The notes under the pieces: model-generated | Database searches by the model: none | Told to the model about the DNA's origin: nothing | The model's input: only the letters and a program-made list of their open reading frames with translations | Made by a program: the position numbers and the translations under genes | Assembly: GCA_963573385.1 (NCBI GenBank) | Contig: CAUYLG010047345.1 | Coordinates: forward strand, 62,001 to 126,000 | Origin: Cacajao melanocephalus | Lineage: Eukaryota; Chordata; Mammalia; Primates; Pitheciidae | Reading direction: 5' to 3' | Length of the DNA stretch: 64,000 nucleotides | Shown here: positions 59,991 through 64,000 of the stretch, one piece after another | Position numbering within the stretch: position 1 is the stretch's first letter | How the letters are laid out: the number at the start of each line of letters is the position of its first letter

Positions 59991-61029
59991 CATTTGAGTC
60001 CATGGCAGTGCCTGAAAGCATTCTAACAGTATGATTTTCATAATTATGTTTGAAGAATGTTAAAGGTGTCTGAGGAATATCTTTTTCTGTTGCCCATTCT
60101 ATACTTTAGCCTATACTGTTTATCTCTTTAAGTCTTAATACATGAAACTCAGTACAGAGAAAGATGAATCTGTAAAACAACTAAAGTTCATGAAACTAAA
60201 AATGCTTCAAGAAAAGAATTAAAAAACCCTAGGTGCCAGGAGTACAGTGGCAGCTAAAGTTTACTTTCATACCACCTATTTGAATTTCTCTAATTTTTAT
60301 TAAAGAAGAAATCCACAGAAACCATACAAGTTAAGTCTTAAATGTTAAATTGACCCTTTATACTAACATGCTTATGATTTTCCAAATTCACCTAAATGTT
60401 AAGAGCTTCCAGCTGGCATGTCAACAGACTCACATTTGGTTGTTTTGTACAATATGAGTCTGATATCCTTTCTATTCCTAATGTACTAATGTTCCAGCCT
60501 AAACACAACGATCTGTAAGTGGGCCATGTGTCAAGCACGCATCACTGCAGTGCTATAGGAATGTGACTGTGGCACCTGAAGTCTGTTATTACGGATAAGT
60601 ACTGACATTTAAAGCATTCAATTTAAAGTATTTCAAAGTCAGTCGCAAAACTTATGCTGAAATACGTAAGAGTTCATGCTGAAAACAGGAGTAGGAAATG
60701 TCCAAATGGATTTAGTCATTTCACATATTCATAGACATGCCATCTCATCACACCTCTTTAAGATCACTATAGCCAGACCTCTCAATCATGCTTCTAGTAG
60801 TGCAAGTAAATTTTTTTGTGATTTGATGATCCTCATAGTGGAGGCTTCTAGAAGCATGGCTCTCAATAAAATAACAAATAGACATTTACGTAAAGAAGAT
60901 CAAGAACTTGCCTATAAACCTCCATACAAAGTTAATGTAACTAAGGCCCAGACACTTTTAGGTAATGAATCAATGTTTAGTTCAAAAACTACAGCAAAAA
61001 ATAAAAAATAAATAAAAAAGCTAGACTAT
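59991..61029. other. Intergenic sequence with a 111-codon chance frame
   Basis: The frame at 60676-61011 is the longest forward one in the window. It shows no repeat match, no domain, no signal peptide and no clear translation context. I cannot assign it and would not call it a gene on length alone. Confidence 0.45.
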
Positions 61030-61160
61030 ACTATCTGTTCTACCACGAACTGACTATATGACCATGGGGCAGACATTACTCACTCAAAGTCTACTGTTTC
61101 TAAACTATTATATGGAAAACATAAAAGCATGTATATGTTCCTTACAGTTTGCTTGGGTTC
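61030..61160 (+). mobile_element. MIR core fragment
   Basis: CTGACTATATGACCATGGGG and CAGACATTACTCACTCAAAG, then TACTGTTTCTAAACTATTAT, follow the MIR core on the forward strand with heavy wear. Confidence 0.55.
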
Positions 61161-61912
61161 TAAAATTCTGTAATACACTCTTTTTGACAAGATGAAAAAA
61201 TAGCATGGCTCACTGATTCCTTCCCCAAAATCAACTTTGGAAAAATCAAATTCAAAAAGGAAATATAAATTCAGAGAACTAGCAAGAGAAAGAGAGACGG
61301 ACACCAGTGGAGAAAAAAAAAATTGTTCTTGAACAGATTTGTAGAAAGTGAAGAAGGGATAGTTTAGTAGTTGCAGCTTTTAAGATAAGGTGGTAAGAGG
61401 TGTTGAAAAATAGATTCGAGAAACGTAATTGAAATTCTTTTCCTGTTTCTCCCTTGCATTACTTTGAAACAATTACTATCTAAAATATCACCACAGGCAA
61501 AACCCTGAACAGAAGAATTACCTGGCAGAATATAAGAAAATGCGAGCCACTAACAGTAGTTTTGCATGTTTGGAACTATCTATTCTAGAGCAAATAACCT
61601 CAGTCTCCTTAAAGTCATTAGGACTGATACTAGATGGGGCCAGGTCTTTGACTCTCATAATTCACATTACCAGAAGGAAGAGCAGATATACCCAAAGAAA
61701 ATTAACTACACAATTGAGGAGTATGCCACTGTAAAAGGAAAACAATTCTGAAACCTTTGCAATTTTGAAATTTGAAAAATTCACCATGAAGTAGAATTAT
61801 TAGAAGAGAGAGAAAAAAAAATTGAAATAAGAGTAATGAATGTATGTAAAGAGATATGGAAAGATTAATATATAAAAGATTGAGATTACTAAAAATCAAG
61901 AATTATTGGGTA
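61161..61912. other. AT-rich sequence, nothing recognised
   Basis: Two overlapping forward frames of about 60 codons (61540-61751) show no domain. No repeat recognised. Confidence 0.45.
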
Positions 61913-62257
61913 TGAATATAGTTTGGCTGTGTTCCCACCCAAATATCTTGAATCACAGCTCCCATAATTCCCACATGTTGTGGGAGGGACCCAGAGATAA
62001 TGGAATCATGGGGGCAGTTCCCTCATACTGTTCTCATAATAAGTCTCATGAGATCTGATGGTTTTATAAGGTGTTTCCCCTTTCTCTTGGCTCTCATTCT
62101 CTTGCCTGCCGCCATGTAAAATGTGCCTTTCACCTTCACCATGATTGTGAGGCCTCCCCAGTCACATGGAACTGTGAGTTCATTAAACCTCTTTTTCCTT
62201 CTAAATTACCAATTCTTGGGTATGTCTTTATCAGCACTGTGAAACTGGACTGATACA
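61913..62257 (+). mobile_element. THE1-type MaLR solitary LTR
   Basis: A complete LTR of 345 bases from TGAATATAGTTTGGCTGTG to AACTGGACTGATACA, with TCATGGGGGCAGTTCCCTCA, CTGCCGCCATGTAAAATGTG and CACATGGAACTGTGAGTTCA in order. Flanks GGGTA and GGCATA are a probable worn 5-base duplication. Divergence is modest, in keeping with an anthropoid-age THE1. Its polyadenylation signal is ATTAAA at 62183-62188. Confidence 0.92.
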
Positions 62258-63306
62258 GGCATAAAAATAATAATTGGATAAAGAGAAAACTATAGATGAA
62301 AGCAAATGTTATGATAGATACAGCAAAAGAAAGAAATAAGTTGGATGAGTATATAGAGAAACTTCCCTGGAAGAAGCAGGAAAATATCAAGGCAAAGCTA
62401 AGTCCTGGTAGATTCCACTGGTAAAAAAATAAAAATTAAAAATTAAAAAAGCCCTTTTAACATGAAGACTGTTTGTTAGCTTTATATACACAATGAAAGT
62501 GAGAACAGCCAAAATTCCCAGCTCCCTAAATTATTTATCCCATATGATGCTACCAAATCAGAAGGGCTGTATGATAGCAACACTAATGATGGGATACAGT
62601 CTTGCCAAGAAGCCAACGCCATGTCACAATTAATCAGTCTGATAGACCTGTGTATATGTTAGGATAGATGAAGCAGATATTCTCACACCTCATCAGAACC
62701 AGAAAGGTAAGGAGAAATTGGCTCATGACAGCCTTCTTGGTAGATAGAGAAATTTAAAAAAAAATGTCCTGTCAATAGCTCTTCACAGGTCTCTCATTTT
62801 CTCATGTACCATGAGGATTACAGAATTTCTGCCAGGACTCAGATCAGCTATGGTTTCCTATATGGCCTATGTAGATATGTGCAAGGTTGGTCAGGGTGGC
62901 ATGGTCGAATCATTCCCCTAGAGAGAAATAGCATATATAAAAGAAAGCTAAGAAACATGCATGTTAGAAATGGAAATGCAATTTTGGATAGTAAGATTAA
63001 AAGGAGGGGAGGAAAAGGAATTGAAAAATTAAAGTAATAGATGTATTTCACAGAATTAAAAAAAGAAACTCAGACATAAACGTCTAATAATATACCAATA
63101 AAGAAAGAAAATGGGAAAACCACTGTGAGAATAAGGACAAGAATGTTAACAATATCAAAGACAACTAAGACTGTAAAAAAAATCTCAAGAAAAAAATCAA
63201 TGTTAGCTTTACATTTGACTTTTCCATTAAAAAAGTGAATGTATTAAGATAAGAAAGTAAATTTAAAAGCATTAAAGGAAAACAATATTTAAGTCAGAAT
63301 ATTGTA
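62258..63306. other. AT-rich intergenic sequence
   Basis: About 1 kb without a recognised gene or repeat. Two overlapping frames (62804-63037 forward, 62848-63051 reverse) show no domain. Confidence 0.45.
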
Positions 63307-63311
63307 TCAAG

Positions 63312-63784
63312 TGGGATGGTTAATTTTGTGTGTCAGTTTGGCCATGGGGTACCATATTAAACATTATTTCTGTAGGGTGTTTGTAGATCAGATAAACACT
63401 TTAATGTGTGGATTCAGTAAAATGCTCAGCCCATTGTGGTTAGGCCTCATTTTATCCATTGAAGGTCTGAATAGAACAAAAGATGGAGGGAAGAATTCAT
63501 TACTTTGTTCCTGCCTCACTACTTGAGCTGGGGTATCTCATATCATCATCTCCTGCTCTCAGATCTGAATTTACATTGTTGACTTCCCCACTTATCAGGG
63601 CTTCAAACTCAGACTTAATTATGCCACTGGCTTTCCTGGGTTTATCAGAAACCAGATTATGGGACTTTTCAATATCCACAATTGCATGAGTCAATTCCTC
63701 ATAGTAACTCTCCTTTAATAGATAGGTAATAGGTAGGTAGACAATCTACTGGCTCTGTTTCTCTGGAGAATCCTGACTAATATA
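63312..63784 (+). mobile_element. MLT2-type ERVL solitary LTR with perfect target duplication
   Basis: Starts TGGGATGGTTAATTTTGTGT and ends GAATCCTGACTAATATA, with GAAGGTCTGAATAGAACAAA inside. TCAAG flanks it at 63307-63311 and 63785-63789, the 5-base duplication expected for ERVL. GATA and GGTA repeats near 63719-63745 sit where MLT2 often has a short microsatellite. The open frames inside it are chance. Confidence 0.9.
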
Positions 63785-63789
63785 TCAAG

Positions 63790-64000
63790 TCATTTCGACA
63801 GTCTAATATAAGGGAATAATGATATTCTTAGAAACTTCTGTCTCTAGATAGGATGCACCAGTTTTTGGCAAGCTATTTCTTCTGTTACAGCAAAGAGGAA
63901 AAAAGCCAGAAAATATACCAAAATTACATTTTTAAAGATAACAGTTGCAGAAAGACTTGACATAGTAAAACTTTATAAAGGGGAGAGCTGTGTTATAAAG
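63790..64000. other. Unique sequence to the window end
   Basis: No feature seen. Confidence 0.4.

Overview
This window looks like primate, most probably human, nuclear DNA from an AT-rich gene desert. The evidence is the repeat content: Alu elements of J and S type, primate-type and older mammalian L1 copies, MaLR LTRs (THE1, MST, MLT1-like), ERVL/MLT2 LTRs, MIR and L2 remnants, and a Tigger-like DNA transposon. I found no intact host gene, no convincing multi-exon gene model, no tRNA or rRNA gene, no CpG island and no CRISPR array. Every open frame of 60 to 120 codons either lies inside a repeat or is best read as a chance frame. Family names come from memory of consensus sequences and no search was run, so subfamily names are approximate and most edges are good to about 10-30 bases.

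Layout. 1-6250: AT-rich DNA with a palindromic AT tract, a class I ERV solitary LTR (1088-1682), an old L1 (2225-4690), an unclassified palindrome (5112-5233) and an MLT1-like fragment. 6250-9775: a primate-type L1 with its 5' end but a deleted middle. 10.1-14.1 kb: an Alu, a MIR, and an MST LTR split by an L1 3' end. 14762-19915: an old L1 with both ends, a lost endonuclease region and an Alu inside. 21.2-23.2 kb: an Alu, and a MIR split by a short L1 that has a perfect 14-base target duplication. 24.5-27.1 kb: reverse-strand L1 sequence, split by a solitary LTR with a GTGT duplication. 30.3-31.0 kb: an L2 split by a reverse-strand LTR. 31-41 kb: mostly unique sequence with MIRs, MaLR pieces, one AluS and a Tigger-like element.

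42.1-54.7 kb is the most complex part. An old L1 has taken in, at separate times, an MST LTR (45777-46164), a short L1 3' end (about 48450-48610) and a broken ERVL-type provirus (49249-54521). The provirus has a full 5' LTR, a tRNA-Leu-like primer binding site, decayed gag and pol, a dUTPase-like tail and a truncated 3' LTR. 54.8-59.2 kb holds another old L1 split by an MLT2 LTR, then a second ERVL internal region on the opposite strand that keeps a YIDD reverse transcriptase motif and is itself split by an MLT2 LTR. 59.2-64 kb is mostly unique, with MIRs, a THE1 LTR (61913-62257) and a solitary MLT2 LTR with a perfect TCAAG duplication (63307-63789).

No genes work together here. The readable content is a layered record of transposition. 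I looked for an undescribed system and did not find one. The items most worth a second look are the palindrome at 5112-5233, the exon-like patch near 31440-31560, and the insertion order in the 42-59 kb cluster.
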